Assembly: GCF_020360975.1 (NCBI RefSeq)
Contig: NW_025408667.1
Span: forward strand, 4,464,001 to 4,528,000
Source of the DNA: Hirsutella rhossiliensis
Lineage: Eukaryota > Ascomycota > Sordariomycetes > Hypocreales > Ophiocordycipitaceae
Direction: 5' to 3'
DNA: 64,000 nucleotides
Shown: piece after piece, positions 43,380 through 54,529 of the stretch
Layout: the number at the start of each line of letters is the position of its first letter
Numbering within the stretch: the first letter of the stretch is position 1
Translations under genes and position numbers: made by a program
Notes under the pieces: generated by a model
Databases searched by the model: none
Told to the model about the DNA's origin: nothing
The model's input: the letters and a program-made list of their open reading frames with translations, nothing else

Positions 43380-44627
43380 TTACATGGTGACGCGAAAGAG
43401 ATAGCGCAGCTTGACCTGCGCAACGTCGTAGCAAATGTACTCGTTGTAGAGCAGCGAGGTGCCGGGGATGTTGGTCGGGCCCGGCTTGACGTCCATGTCG
43501 GGCTGCGACGGCGGGAAGAGAAAACACAAACTGGTCAGTTTCACCCTCCGACATCTGCCAAGGACGGAAGAACGGCACATACCATATGGATGCCCTGCAG
43601 CGTCGGGTGCACCACGCCCGCGTCCATCCACTTGCTCGGCCCCGTGTCGCCTATGCCGCAGGTGCTGACCATGCCCTTTGCCGCGGCGTCGTCGCCGGCG
43701 TCGTAGCTCGACTGGGTGAGCTGCTGCATGGGGCGGCCGAGCTCGGCCTCGCACAGCAGCAGCAGCGCCTGGCCGTTGGAGTCGCGGGCGCTGCAGTAGT
43801 TTGCCGACTTGGACGACATGTCGGCCAGGTAGATGCCCTTGCCGAACATGTAGCCCGAGACGGGCGCCTCGGGCGGCGCGATGCGCAGGCCCTGGCTGAG
43901 GATGCCGCCGAAGTTGGTGGCCCGGGACCCGTGCCAGAGCAGGCGCCGGTCCGACGGCACGCTGGCGAAGCGCGACGCCTCGAAGCGCGCGCCCTCGCCC
44001 TGCCGCTCGATGCGGAAGATGTGCTGCACGCGGTACTTGACGCCGTGCGTCGACCCGCGAGAGCCCTGCAGGTAGCGCTCGAGCAGGGCGAACTCGCGGC
44101 TGGCCGGATCCAGGGCCGTCATCTCGCGCATGCCGAGGCTGCGGAACTGGCGGTCTTGCGGGTGGACGTCTTCGGCCGCCTTGCGGTCCACCTTGAGCAG
44201 CTCGGCCGCCGCCTTCATGTCGGACAAGCTCTCGAGAAGCTCTATTTCCATCTTGAGCTGCGCGTGGGTGCCGATGAGGGGCGGGCGGTTGCGGCCAAAG
44301 GCGTGGGGGATGACCGAGTAGTACGTGTTGGACAGGTGCTCCGTGGCGGCGTGCGCCGACCGGTCCCAGCGGCTGAGGGCCAGGGACGGGTCGTCGAGGA
44401 GGGCGGCCAGGTCCTTGAGCTGCTGGAAGCCGCGGGTGATGGTGGCCTTGCTGAGCTTGCCCAGGGGCAGCTTGTTGGCGTCGTAGTTGAGCGACGACAT
44501 GGCGGCCTGGAAGTAGCTCTGGTTGAAGATGAGCTCCATGAGCTGCTGCACGGGCTTGTCCAGCGTGCACTCGGGCACACTGGCCTCGCCTCCCTCCCGG
44601 GCGCTGTTCTTGGCGCCGGACGGGGAG

Positions 44628-44662
<35 letters not shown>

Positions 44663-45659
44663 CGAGTCTGGGTTATAGCTGCGCTCTACAAAGGCATACT
44701 TGCCAGGCTTGGGGTCCTCTCCCCGCCGATCCCAGGGCAAGCCGGCCTTGTCGCGAAACTTCTTCTCGAAGCTCCTGATGGCATCCCTGATGGTGCCGTC
44801 GCCCAAGACGGCGTTTTGGCCCGTCTCGCCCACTCGGCCCCAGCGAGTCCACGTCTTAAAGCTCCCGTCGGCGGGGTTGCGCAGGACCTTGGGGCCGGTT
44901 AGTGCACGGAGGCTCTCGGCCAAGGGGGGAGTCGCGTCTCACCTGCAGACGGTAGAACTTGTTGTGGTTGTTGCTCGTGCTGGATTGATTGAGCGACGCA
45001 TCGTAAATCATGCCCGTGTCGGGATCGACGTGGACCCGGTAGGAGGTGAGGGGGCAGTAGGAATCCAAGGGGATGGCGACGCCCTTTTTCTTGACAAACT
45101 GGCCCTCGGCCACGACCTTGTCCTCGTCGGCCGGCGGCTCATCGCTCGCCTTGCCGTTCGCCTTGAGCTTCTTGGCCTGCGGCGAGCTGGCCTGCACCGC
45201 AGTGTTGTCATGGTCGGCGCTGGAATCGGCCACGGCAGCAATGGGCCGCTTCTTGTTCCGGCCACGGGCTGCAGACGGAGCTGCGTCATGACCATCATCA
45301 TCCTCGGCGCCGTCATGAGCCGCCGACCAGAGAAAGTCATCGACGACAACCGCCGACTGCTGCTTCTCACAGGCAAACAGCCACTCGGGCTTCACCACCG
45401 GCACGTGTTGCTCCTGGGCGGCCCTGACCTTGACCGTGCCATCGACGTAGTCGGGCTCAGTGCAGACGAGGTGCGTCATGCTGGCGGCCGCCGTCTTGGC
45501 CACGGCGCCGCCGAGCGAGCGGACAAACTTGATGAGCGAGTCGTGCGAATGGTCGTACTTGTCTCTGAAGCGGCCGCTGAAGGCGACGACGCAGCCCTCC
45601 AAGGGTGCTGCCGCCGCCGCCGCCGGCTGCTGCGGCTTGGCTCCTCTTCGCGGCGGCAT
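43380..45659 (-). CDS. Poly(ADP-ribose) polymerase with BRCT and WGR domains
   Basis: Three exons (45659-44943, 44887-43583, 43502-43380; introns 44888-44942, 43503-43582) encode 714 residues. Order: BRCT at about 20-110 (LEGCVVAFSGRF, THLVCTEPDY, PEWLFACEKQ), an acidic/basic linker, WGR at about 190-300 (KTWTRWGRVGETGQ), a poly-Asp run of 11, the PARP regulatory helical domain (DKPVQQLMELIFNQSYFQ, LPLGKLSKATITRGF), and the catalytic domain. The H-Y-E triad is His558 (WHGS), Tyr603 (SANYC) and Glu695 (NEYICYD). This is the single PARP layout of filamentous ascomycetes (as in Aspergillus PrpA). Role: NAD-dependent ADP-ribosylation at DNA breaks in the nucleus, with effects on repair and lifespan. 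Confidence 0.95.
44631..44662. repeat. Trinucleotide run coding for poly-aspartate
   Basis: About ten uninterrupted TCG/CGA-phase units on the plus strand read as GAC on the coding strand, giving the 11-Asp tract of the PARP protein. It is a likely length-variable microsatellite. Confidence 0.9.
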
Positions 45660-46785
45660 GGCTCACCAGTCTCAGGCACGCGCTGGCCGCCGGGGCAGTG
45701 AGTAGAGCGATGGTCCACGATGCTGAAGCGGAGAAAGCTGTGCCAAACCTCAAAATTCAACTTGTTTGGTCTGTTCTCCCTCAATTGAAGAGACAGGTAA
45801 AGGTATAAAACTCTCAATAAGTCCCGCAGGATTCGGACATGCAACGCAGATCAAGAGGCATTGGCAAGTTGAAACGGACAGGGCTTTGTTGAGCTTCTCC
45901 TCTCGCTGGGCGATGGATTTTATACGAGGCGCGGAGAGAGAGAGAGCATCCATTTTGGGGGCGGTGGGCGGAGCCGAGCTGGTTGGCTTGCAGGCAGGCA
46001 GGCAGCTGGCCGTGAAACCAGAGGGCCTGCTGAGGCCTCACTCTTTCTTTGCTTGGCGTCACCATGTACAGTGACCTCGTGCTCGCCCGTACAGGGACCC
46101 CTGTGCCCAGTTGCCGTCCCACGGCGTGACGGCTCAATGACTCGCGGAATCAGTACAATGTAGCGGTACCTGCAGGTCCCCCCCCGCCTCGGACCCTGGG
46201 AAATTCAGGCCTACCGCTTTCAGGCACCAGCGCGCCACCAGCTCCAGCCCAAGACGCGAGGCGCGCACGACATCACGTGCCACCCAAGCCTCTTTCCCAT
46301 ACCGTGCTTGATCGCAGTCTACTGCCGATACGCACTGTATTTCTCTGCCCTGGCCGTGCCTGGCAATTGGCATTTCTCGTCTCCCCTCCCAGCACCATCT
46401 TGTACGACTTGGTGGCATGCCTCAGAGTGGACGCACCAATACCAGGTCAACTGCTTTCTAGACATCTCCATTTCATGCCATGTCTCCTTAGAGCTCCACA
46501 TCCGCTCCTGGAAGTCGGAATGCCCGTCGGCACAGGCCCTAGACAACGGCTCGTGTGCCAGTATCCCAACCATCTCATCATCTCCCCCCAAGTACATGCG
46601 TAGAGTAACAGATTTCCATCCCCTGACGTGCTGTGTGGCGTCTCTTGTCCCTTTGTCCTCGCCAGCCTCATTCCTTGAGGTGCGTCTCGTGCTCCGGCAA
46701 CCCTGCACTTGCACGCCATGAGCTCCCAAGTCTCTAGCATTTCCGCGCGGCAGTTAGGCATGTATTTTACTCACCAAGCCGAGGC
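45660..46785. other. Intergenic between PARP and the F-box gene
   Basis: 1.1 kb holding the PARP promoter and the 3' flank of the F-box gene. Frames of up to 137 codons on both strands (46308-46729) mirror each other and lack family features. No gene is supported. Confidence 0.5.
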
Positions 46786-48409
46786 TCAAGCATCGCCACC
46801 GTCAGCGACGTCGTCTTCGCCGTCAGCGACGTCAGCCAAGTCTGTTGGCGGCGAGCAGACAAGTGTCAGTTCTCCCCTACCCATGGATGGAGAGGGGGAC
46901 AAACATACTACCCTCGTCTGCAAGCGAGCCCTCGGACCCATCCTCGGAATCCTGGTCGTTGGAGCTGTCGTTTTCCGGCGTCACCATGGGAGGCCACTTG
47001 ACCTCGAGCAATGGCGTCACCTCGTCAAAGAAGTCCTTCCAGCACGGCCCCGTGTACTCGACTGTGACCCCGCGCTTCTTAAACGAGACAAAGTAGACCT
47101 TTGGCCGATGCGCGTATGTCTGTTTGAGCATGCCCGCCTTGAAGTGCCGGAGGTCCAGGCCGGGCACCTGCTTGAGCTGGTTCATAAAGTCGACCCAGAA
47201 GCTGCTCCGCGGCGGGTCGCTGGGGTCGCTGCCGGGGGGAAGGGGCCGCTGCAGCGTCATCTTCCACAGCTCCAGCCCCTGGAGACGCGGGGCAAACTTG
47301 CGGATGACGTGGAGCAGCGTCCGGGGGGCCACGTTCATGAGGCCCAGGCTCAGGTTCTCCAGGTGCGACATGGCCACGGGGGGCGGGTTGTCGTCGTCGA
47401 CGGCCGAGGAAGCGTCGGGCACAGGGGCTGGGGCGGCCAGCCACTCGAGAAAGTCTGCCAGGGCGGGGTTGTAGTCGTGGTGCTCGTTGATGCGCAAGTC
47501 CTTGAGATTGGGGGTGCGGCAGAGGAAGCGGCGGAGCAGCCGGGTGTCCGACTGCGGGCGGCTGGGCACGACGGCTCCGTGTGCCCATCCCGAGAGGCTG
47601 CTCCTCCACGACAGGTCAATCGACAGGTGCAGCTTCTCGAGCCGGTCGAGGACCGGGGCGATGGAGGGCTCGACGAAGCGCGGGACGTTAAAGGCAAAGT
47701 CGCGCAGCTGGCTTCCGTTGTGCGCCATGACTTGGATGCCCTTGGGGTAGACGGCGGCGTCGCCGAGGGCGTGCAGGAGCAAGGCGAAGACCTGGCTGCA
47801 GCCCTGCAGGGGGAGCCCCGAGTCCCAGACGCCCGTCGCGCCCTGGCTCAGGCGGACGCCCGTCTCGTTGAAGATGGTGGTGGACCCGTAGCTCGTCCAC
47901 TCGGCCGTGGGCCCGTCCCTGGAGCGCTTGGCCGAGTTGAAGTCGCGGAGCACCACCTCGTCGAGGTTGGCGAGGTTGCGAAGCGCCTCGGCCAGCATGG
48001 TGCGGTGGGCGCCCGTGTTCCAGAGGGTAAAGTAGTCCGAGTATCTCTGCTTGAACTTGCGCTCCCGGTCGTCGTCGGCCAAGGGCCGCTGGATGCCCTC
48101 GGGGAAGCGGTCGAGGCCGATGTGGAGCTGGCGCAGGTTGAGGCCGAGCCGGCTCCTGGAGACGTCGACGAGCGTCTGCAGGCTGAAGTCTGTCATCATG
48201 AACTGCTTCTTGGTGAAGAACTCTCTGGTAAAGGTCACGTAGAGCAGCTCCTCGACGAACCGGCACGTCAGGCGCAGCGCGCACAGCTCGGGCGTTGTGA
48301 GCCCTGCCGCGATGCGGATCAGCACCTCGAGAGGGAGCCGCAGGATGGGAGCCGTCCGCGTGCGAGCCGCGAGTGCCGCCGCCACCGACGCGCTGTCCTC
48401 CATGTCCAT
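46786..48409 (-). CDS. F-box protein
   Basis: The model has a long exon 48409-46912 and a short last exon 46841-46786 (intron 46842-46911), 517 residues. The start MDMEDSASVAAALAARTRTA is the first ATG after a long CAG/CTG run. The F-box is at about residues 21-60: ILRLPLEVLIRIAAGLTTPE, LCALRLTCRFVEELLYVTF. The rest (about 70-460) is leucine-rich in the irregular way of fungal F-box proteins (LNLRQLHIGLDRF, NLKDLRINEHHDYN, HLENLSLGLMNVAPRTLL). The tail is very acidic. If the last intron is retained, the frame stops at 46877 with a different 13-residue end. Role: substrate receptor of an SCF ubiquitin ligase; target unknown. Confidence 0.83.
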
Positions 48410-48449
48410 TGCTTGTCTGTTGCCGTTGCAGCAGCGGCTCACTGCTGCT

Positions 48450-48485
<36 letters not shown>

Positions 48486-49153
48486 CCCGATGACGATGGC
48501 GAGTCTTGAGTCTTGCTTTTGCAGCAATGAGGCTGACGCGACGCGGCGCCACGCCGACCCTCGCCCTCTGTGGCTCTCTCCGCCAGGCCTATCCAGCGTC
48601 GCCTTCCTTCGCTTTGTTCAATAATGTCCTTGCGGATTGGCCAAGACGGCGTGCCACACAAAAAGGTGCCTCGACACGCAGAGTTGGCCGAGCGCTGACG
48701 GCAAAACAGACGCAAGACTTGCGGGTTGGCAACGAGGGACGGTTTTTATCTCGGCTCGGGCGGTCTTGAAACCAGGCTTGGGAAAAGAAATGACAAGGAG
48801 AAGCAGGCTCTGGGAACAATGGAAGCAGCCTGACAGCTGGTGGCACTGTTGCCCCGCTGCCAGGGCCCATCACCACCTATACCAGGCACCCATTATCCGC
48901 AACCTTGACCAACATCGTCACCAGGCAGCCATCTGCACCTCACGACATGCATCGTGAGTCTATTTCTCCGCGCTGCTTTCTACGAATCATGGTATATCCT
49001 CCACGGCGCTCGTCTCGCATCGCCTGCAGACATGAGGGGCAAACAACATCATCTACACCGCTCCATCACCGACATGCAAACGTGAACCCCCCAGACCAAA
49101 GCACAAACCTACATCAAGTCTGCGCCAGGCAAGCAAGCCGTCGCCCGCACTCC
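48410..49153. other. Upstream region of the F-box gene, with a CTG repeat
   Basis: It contains a run of about eleven CTG units at 48451-48485, just 5' of the F-box start codon and probably in its 5' UTR. The rest is the promoter and the 3' flank of the large gene. No other gene is seen. Confidence 0.55.
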
Positions 49154-52100
49154 TCAAGCCAGCCCCATAAACTCGTTCTGCCGCAAAAAGCTCGTCGCCA
49201 GCTCGTCCTCCCCCTGCTCCGCCGCCTCCATCCAGTGCACCGCAACGCACATGAGTCCCGCGTCGTTTCGCACGTCGCCTTCCTTCTTGCAGCCGGCGCC
49301 CTGCCCGTCTCCGCCGCCGCCCATGGCCCCTACTGCGTCCCGAGAGCCTCCGCCGCCGCCGCCCATGGCATTGGCACTCGCCGCCCCGATGCTCCCCCTG
49401 GCCCGCTCGCTCCGTCCGTATCGCTCCATGACCGTCTGCTTGAACACCTCGCGCGGCTTCGACAGCGGAAGCGTCGTCCGCTCCACGAACTCCGGGTTTG
49501 ACAGGTAGAAGAGCGCCAGTTCGCGCTGCGCCGTGGGGTAGCCTTCCTTGGCCGTAATCGCCCACATCTTGCCCGCGTCGTCGAGCTTGTACGTCATGGC
49601 CACTGGCGGTGGAGAACCCGTCGCCGAGGGTACCGCCTCTGCCGCCGTGTTGCCCTCGCTGGGAGACTGGCGGGCGCGCGTGTGCGCCGCAATCACCTCG
49701 TCCGCCATCTCCACCATGGTCCGGCACACCTCCGACTTGAGCTTGAGAGCCGCGAGACCCGCGTTCCAAAACGCCTTGCCCTTGTCGGGCTTGTCGAGCA
49801 CCGACGGCGGAACAAACGACGCAATCAGCTGCAGGTCGCGGAACAGCGACTTGGGCCGGATCGATGCGTCTCGGAACAGCGTCTGCAGCTCTCTCGTGAT
49901 GGCATCCGTGTTTGTTGCGCTGCCAGACATGATGGAACGCGTTTCGGCGCTCCCCTTTCGGGACGGATGCGCGAAGCCAGCCATCGGCGCGGCCGACTGC
50001 AGCGCTTGCGATCGCCGTTCCTTGACGCTGTCAATCGTCTCCTCCAGCTGCGTCAGACGACTGCCCGGCCCCTGCTCCTCAACCACGCTGGACCCGGCGT
50101 CCGATCGGTTCGCTCGCAACCTCTTCGACCCGCTCGACAGCAACGACGCCACAATCAGGTGCTCCAGCTCGATGAGGGCGTTGAGCTTCGCATAGGGGTT
50201 TGGATGGACGCAAAACATGTTGAGGAGCCGCTGATATGCCTTCTTGAACGGAAAACTCGGGCTGCTCTCCTTGGCAGCCGAACGACCGTGGCCGTCGGCC
50301 CCGCGCGACACGGACCCGTCGAGCTCGGCAGTCATGGGCGTGCATTCCGCCGTCTCTGGTGTCCGCTCGCACACGCAGTCGCCCGCCCCTCGCAGGTTGC
50401 CGCAGCTTTTCTTCTTCTCAATGATCCTGGGCCTGGTGGAGCTCCTGCAGTGCTTTTCCTTGTCTCTCCTTTCCGATCGCCTGCGGGCTCGGCGATCCAG
50501 CGCTTCCTTTCTCTCGATGCACTGCTGACCCAGGTTCCGAAACCACTGATCCGTTTCCGACCCGCGACCCAACACCATATTTCCCAAATCCGACAGCAGC
50601 AGGCTGGTAAGAGACTGCTTCAGGTCGTCGAGAAATCGCGTCTTCTCGTCTTCGGCCCGCGGCGGGTTGACTGTCTCGTTGGACGATGCAGCTGTGCCTG
50701 GGCGGCCAACCGACAGGCTCGAGGCCGAATGCGCGTGTGCGTGGTGGTTCGGGCCGGAAAAGGTCGTCGACAAGTTTGTGAGGCTCGTCGTCGGCGAGTA
50801 TGCCCTGGAAGCGGCGGACCTGGGGGACATGGCGGGCTGAAACGGCGACCAAAAGGTACTGGCAGAGTCGATTGTGTGAATGGGCGACGTCTTTTCGACG
50901 TACTCCTGGCCGTCGAAGATGTCGGAGAGGCCGGCGTTGGCCCTGTGATGACCGAACCGCGCCGAATCCGAGCCGTGTTGGACCGCGCCGTGGCCGTTCA
51001 TCGCCCTCATGTCGCGAACAAACGAGCTCGGTCGACTGGATGAAGGGGTCAGGCGCCGTTCGCTGTCGCTCAGGATGCTGGCGCCGTCGTCCATGTTCGC
51101 CGATGACTCCCGTTCGCGGGCCCTCATTCGATCATACATGATCTTATCCCGCTTGTAGAGCTCGCCTGACCAGAGGACGGGGGCCTCTCGGATTGTCTCG
51201 CCAATCAACTGCGAGATGCACCGGTCGACCTCGCAGCAGAACCGGTGTATCCTCTCCTCACCCTGGCAAAAGTTCTCGATGCAGTACTGTTGAAGCCACA
51301 GCGACGTCTTCTCCGCCTGGTCATCGCTGAGCTTGTTGGGCCCCCCTTGCTCTTCCGAGGCGGCCAAGAGATCCATAATCTGCGACTCGGTGCGGTACAG
51401 ATACGACGCGCCGGGACCACGCGTCGTGTTCGCTCGAGACCGCTGGAAAGAACTCCATCGGCGCGGCATCCCCATCGTCTTGAGAGCCTGGCAAATGTCG
51501 CGGCTGTGCGCGTACTCCTTTGAGTTGCGAACGTCGGTCACGTACCACATCTTGTCGCGCATGGCCCTCACCCGCCTCATCATGCGGTCAATGAGCCCTT
51601 CGTGACGCTCCTGGCTCTGCTTGAGCCAGACCAGCCACGCATCGTACTCTTCGATGGCCGACGCCGACCGGCGAATGGAGTCGCGGGGCCCCCGCGAAAA
51701 AATGTTGATGAGCGCAGCGAACCCGTTGTCGCGGAGAGACGAGGATTCCAGTGTGCTTAGGTGCTTCAGCGCCTTCCAGTAGACATGGGACGAGACGAAG
51801 TCGGCCTGGGCCTTGGACTGTGCAGACGCAGCCTTGAGCATGGTGATGAGAACGGGCTCGGGGTCTTCCGCTTTCCCGCTCGGTGCAGTGCTCGGCGGCG
51901 GGCCGCGCGCCGAAGACGTGTCCGCCGTATCTCTCGTCTGTTGCTTCCTGTATGGGTTGCGACTCGACATGGTCTTCTCGGGCGTGATGATCTTGTTCTT
52001 AGACCTATACTTTTTGAGTCTCGAGGCTCGGTTGCTCAGCTGAGCACGTTCGCCCTCGGGTTCCAGATTGCGCGGTATCTCAAAGTCCTCAACAAGCCGG

Positions 52101-54529
52101 AGGATGGAGTCCCGGAGCTGGTGGTAATCCTTGTCCAGATCCGGCCCCTCCACGTCGTCCTCATCGTCCGTGTCTACGCTCGACGAGTTTTCATCTTCGT
52201 CGTGCTCGTCATCCCGATCGTATGTCATGTGCGTCGACAGACTCCGACCGTCTGGCGAAATGAAGAGCACCGCCCATCGCTCAGCGCAGGGATGGCAGGT
52301 CCCCCCGAGAGCATCGGCCCCCAGGTTCTGGCTCAGCTCATGGATAGCCAGCCTCAACCGATAGCCGTCGTCTTCATACTTACTCAGCCGCCTCTGGGCC
52401 TCTGGGTCAGCGGAGGGAGGAGAGTAACGCTGGGGAGTCGCCGTGTTGGGGTCATCAGACAGGGCCTCTCGGGAGGTAGTGCTCTCGCTAAGGGCGGAAG
52501 AGACGCTGGTGCTGATGATGGACGCCGTCTCAAAGTTGGCCCGGGGGTTTGAGACGGAAATGGGCTGAGACAGGGCAGACAGGCCGGACATGGACGCCTG
52601 GCCGGACCGCATGCTCGAGCCAGCCGATAGTGGCCTCCTCTCCGGGAACAGGGCGTTGACCAGGGTGACCAGGTCAACGGGGCTAACCACAAGATACGGG
52701 CGTACTTCCACGGTCTCCCTCAGTGACGTAATGGACCTGGCGGGCAGTAGCTTGGCGGCCGGCACCTTGGAGCGAGAGCCCTGGAACCGGGCGAGGATGC
52801 TCTCGACATGCCTCTTGATCTTAGGCGGAACCTCTACGGGGACACAGGTCGCCGACGGCTTGCCGCTCCACATGCTCGAAACGTATTCGTGAGCCTTCAT
52901 GGCCACCTTTTTCAGGATCTTCTCGCGGGCATACGGCGTGATGTGGTAGTCGGCCAGCATGCCATGAGACTCGGGGTGGACAAGGACTCCAAGGAGAAAG
53001 ACAAAGAAGAGGCACCTCCAGACAAACCATCTTGAAGTGTTCTCGACATACTTGTCGTCAAGCTTCCTGATGATGGCATTTCCAAGTTCGAGGAGGCCTT
53101 CTGGGATGCCCGTCGCGTCTTCGTCGTCCACCAGCTCGAACAGGCCGTCCACTGCTTTGTTATAGAACTCCTTAGCCGCGACCTCGTCGGACTGGTTCCA
53201 ATCTGACAGGTTGAAGCGGGTGCCGTGCTGGTCCTCGGCCCGATCCAGGAGAAAGGCGCCGTCTTCCAGGATCTTCATCAGGTACCACTCCATATTGGAT
53301 TTGCCGGACCAGTCACGCATGGCCGTCCAAATGTTGAGCACGGAAATGAGGAAATGCTCGCTGCTCGACTTGGGCTGCTGGATGAGCCTGGCCAGGACGG
53401 TAGACCAAATGTCCGTCCGCTGCTGATCCTCGGAGCTGTCCGGCCCCGCCGAGTTAGCAAAGCATGTGTGGATCAGGATGGACAAGGGATCGTGGCGCTG
53501 GAAGGACAATAGGCGCTCCACGTCTGGGTTGTGGCCGCTGCGGCCGGGGATGCCTGCGTGAGATCTCGTAGCCGACCGTCCATGGTATGGAAGAACCGAC
53601 TCGACCGGCTCCAGGCCCTTGTGGAAGCTCAGCAGCGCGTTGAGCTCGGAGCTCGTGAGGGCACAGATGCGGACGGCCAGGTAGTCGGGGTTGGAACGGA
53701 CTTGGCACAGGAAACCAAGAAACGTATCCCGGGCCGAGGCAGAGATGTCGTGGAGGAAGGGGGTGATGCGCCTCAGCGGTCCAACACCCACCACGGAGCC
53801 CGTCGGAGTATCCAGGCTGTCAGAGGAAGCCAGGGTCGGGCAGGATAGGGCCTCCATCTCGGGTTCCAGCAGGGCATAGCGGCGGAGCTCGTCGCAGCTC
53901 TTTCGCACGTCATGGATGGCATTGAAGAGGACGGCGAAGCTGTCCTTGTCGTCCTTGCGGAAGTTGTCCACCAGATTCCGGTAGGCAATCTCGCCGCACC
54001 TCGTGAGACGGGCGCTCAGAGCCGTTGAAACCAGGCTCCTCTGCAGGCGGATACGGGTGTTTGCGCGCTTGCGCTCCTGGTACTTGGACAGGCGCACGAC
54101 ATGGGCAAGCTCCTCAAGGGTGGTCCCTTGGCTATCGCGGGTTAGATGGGGGTTTGTGTAGAGGGAGACATCCTCCAATAAGGGTGTCGGCAGAGGCTGG
54201 GACAGGTCATCGTGGGCAATGACGGAGGGTGTGACGAGGCGATCCTTGGGTTCATGCCGTGCGCTCATGGCTACCGAGGACATTTGCTGTGCGACAAGAG
54301 GCTTCCGAAAGGCAGTGGTTGGGCTCTGGCGATGACGGCGGCCTCGGCGCGGGGGCTCATGGCCACGGCGCAGGGGCAGCGTCTGTGTGGCGTCAGAGGC
54401 ATGAGAAGGGCTCCGGGATCGGACAGGGCGAGAAGTCGAGACGTCGGCATGGTCGCCGGGGGGGGGAGCGGGAGATGTCGAGGCGTTTGTGAGGGTGGGT
54501 GACACAGCTAGGGCGGTGGCATGAACCAT
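49154..54529 (-). CDS. Very large conserved fungal protein with Sel1-like C-terminal repeats
   Basis: An uninterrupted frame gives 1,791 residues from the first ATG (54529, MVHATALAVSPT). The frame stays open upstream to 54682, where an AG acceptor sits, with a GTAAGT donor at 54749, so an N-terminal exon may be missing. After a disordered 130-residue leader come LTRCGEIAYRNLVDNFRKDD, a helical region with LLSFQRHDPLSILIHTCF, RWFVWRCLFFVFLLGVLVHP, and many Ser-rich linkers. The C-terminal 350 residues include NPYAKLNALIELEHLIVASL, DAGKMWAITAKEGYPTAQRE, LALFYLSNPE and CVAVHWMEAAEQGEDELATS, which have Sel1/TPR-like helical repeat character. No catalytic motif is visible. I do not recognise a named family; a scaffold in trafficking or signalling is possible. 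Confidence 0.75.
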   Translation of the reverse strand: MVHATALAVSPTLTNASTSPAPPPGDHADVSTSRPVRSRSPSHASDATQTLPLRRGHEPPRRGRRHRQSPTTAFRKPLVAQQMSSVAMSARHEPKDRLVTPSVIAHDDLSQPLPTPLLEDVSLYTNPHLTRDSQGTTLEELAHVVRLSKYQERKRANTRIRLQRSLVSTALSARLTRCGEIAYRNLVDNFRKDDKDSFAVLFNAIHDVRKSCDELRRYALLEPEMEALSCPTLASSDSLDTPTGSVVGVGPLRRITPFLHDISASARDTFLGFLCQVRSNPDYLAVRICALTSSELNALLSFHKGLEPVESVLPYHGRSATRSHAGIPGRSGHNPDVERLLSFQRHDPLSILIHTCFANSAGPDSSEDQQRTDIWSTVLARLIQQPKSSSEHFLISVLNIWTAMRDWSGKSNMEWYLMKILEDGAFLLDRAEDQHGTRFNLSDWNQSDEVAAKEFYNKAVDGLFELVDDEDATGIPEGLLELGNAIIRKLDDKYVENTSRWFVWRCLFFVFLLGVLVHPESHGMLADYHITPYAREKILKKVAMKAHEYVSSMWSGKPSATCVPVEVPPKIKRHVESILARFQGSRSKVPAAKLLPARSITSLRETVEVRPYLVVSPVDLVTLVNALFPERRPLSAGSSMRSGQASMSGLSALSQPISVSNPRANFETASIISTSVSSALSESTTSREALSDDPNTATPQRYSPPSADPEAQRRLSKYEDDGYRLRLAIHELSQNLGADALGGTCHPCAERWAVLFISPDGRSLSTHMTYDRDDEHDEDENSSSVDTDDEDDVEGPDLDKDYHQLRDSILRLVEDFEIPRNLEPEGERAQLSNRASRLKKYRSKNKIITPEKTMSSRNPYRKQQTRDTADTSSARGPPPSTAPSGKAEDPEPVLITMLKAASAQSKAQADFVSSHVYWKALKHLSTLESSSLRDNGFAALINIFSRGPRDSIRRSASAIEEYDAWLVWLKQSQERHEGLIDRMMRRVRAMRDKMWYVTDVRNSKEYAHSRDICQALKTMGMPRRWSSFQRSRANTTRGPGASYLYRTESQIMDLLAASEEQGGPNKLSDDQAEKTSLWLQQYCIENFCQGEERIHRFCCEVDRCISQLIGETIREAPVLWSGELYKRDKIMYDRMRARERESSANMDDGASILSDSERRLTPSSSRPSSFVRDMRAMNGHGAVQHGSDSARFGHHRANAGLSDIFDGQEYVEKTSPIHTIDSASTFWSPFQPAMSPRSAASRAYSPTTSLTNLSTTFSGPNHHAHAHSASSLSVGRPGTAASSNETVNPPRAEDEKTRFLDDLKQSLTSLLLSDLGNMVLGRGSETDQWFRNLGQQCIERKEALDRRARRRSERRDKEKHCRSSTRPRIIEKKKSCGNLRGAGDCVCERTPETAECTPMTAELDGSVSRGADGHGRSAAKESSPSFPFKKAYQRLLNMFCVHPNPYAKLNALIELEHLIVASLLSSGSKRLRANRSDAGSSVVEEQGPGSRLTQLEETIDSVKERRSQALQSAAPMAGFAHPSRKGSAETRSIMSGSATNTDAITRELQTLFRDASIRPKSLFRDLQLIASFVPPSVLDKPDKGKAFWNAGLAALKLKSEVCRTMVEMADEVIAAHTRARQSPSEGNTAAEAVPSATGSPPPVAMTYKLDDAGKMWAITAKEGYPTAQRELALFYLSNPEFVERTTLPLSKPREVFKQTVMERYGRSERARGSIGAASANAMGGGGGGSRDAVGAMGGGGDGQGAGCKKEGDVRNDAGLMCVAVHWMEAAEQGEDELATSFLRQNEFMGLA

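Noticed and set aside
43586..44902. 438-codon plus-strand frame
   Set aside because: Antisense to the PARP catalytic exon, rich in Val/Leu/Ala/Arg, no family features.
46709..48493. 594-codon plus-strand frame
   Set aside because: Antisense to the F-box protein gene; repetitive Val/Glu/Arg composition typical of a shadow frame.
49682..51043. 453-codon plus-strand frame
   Set aside because: Antisense to the large minus-strand gene.
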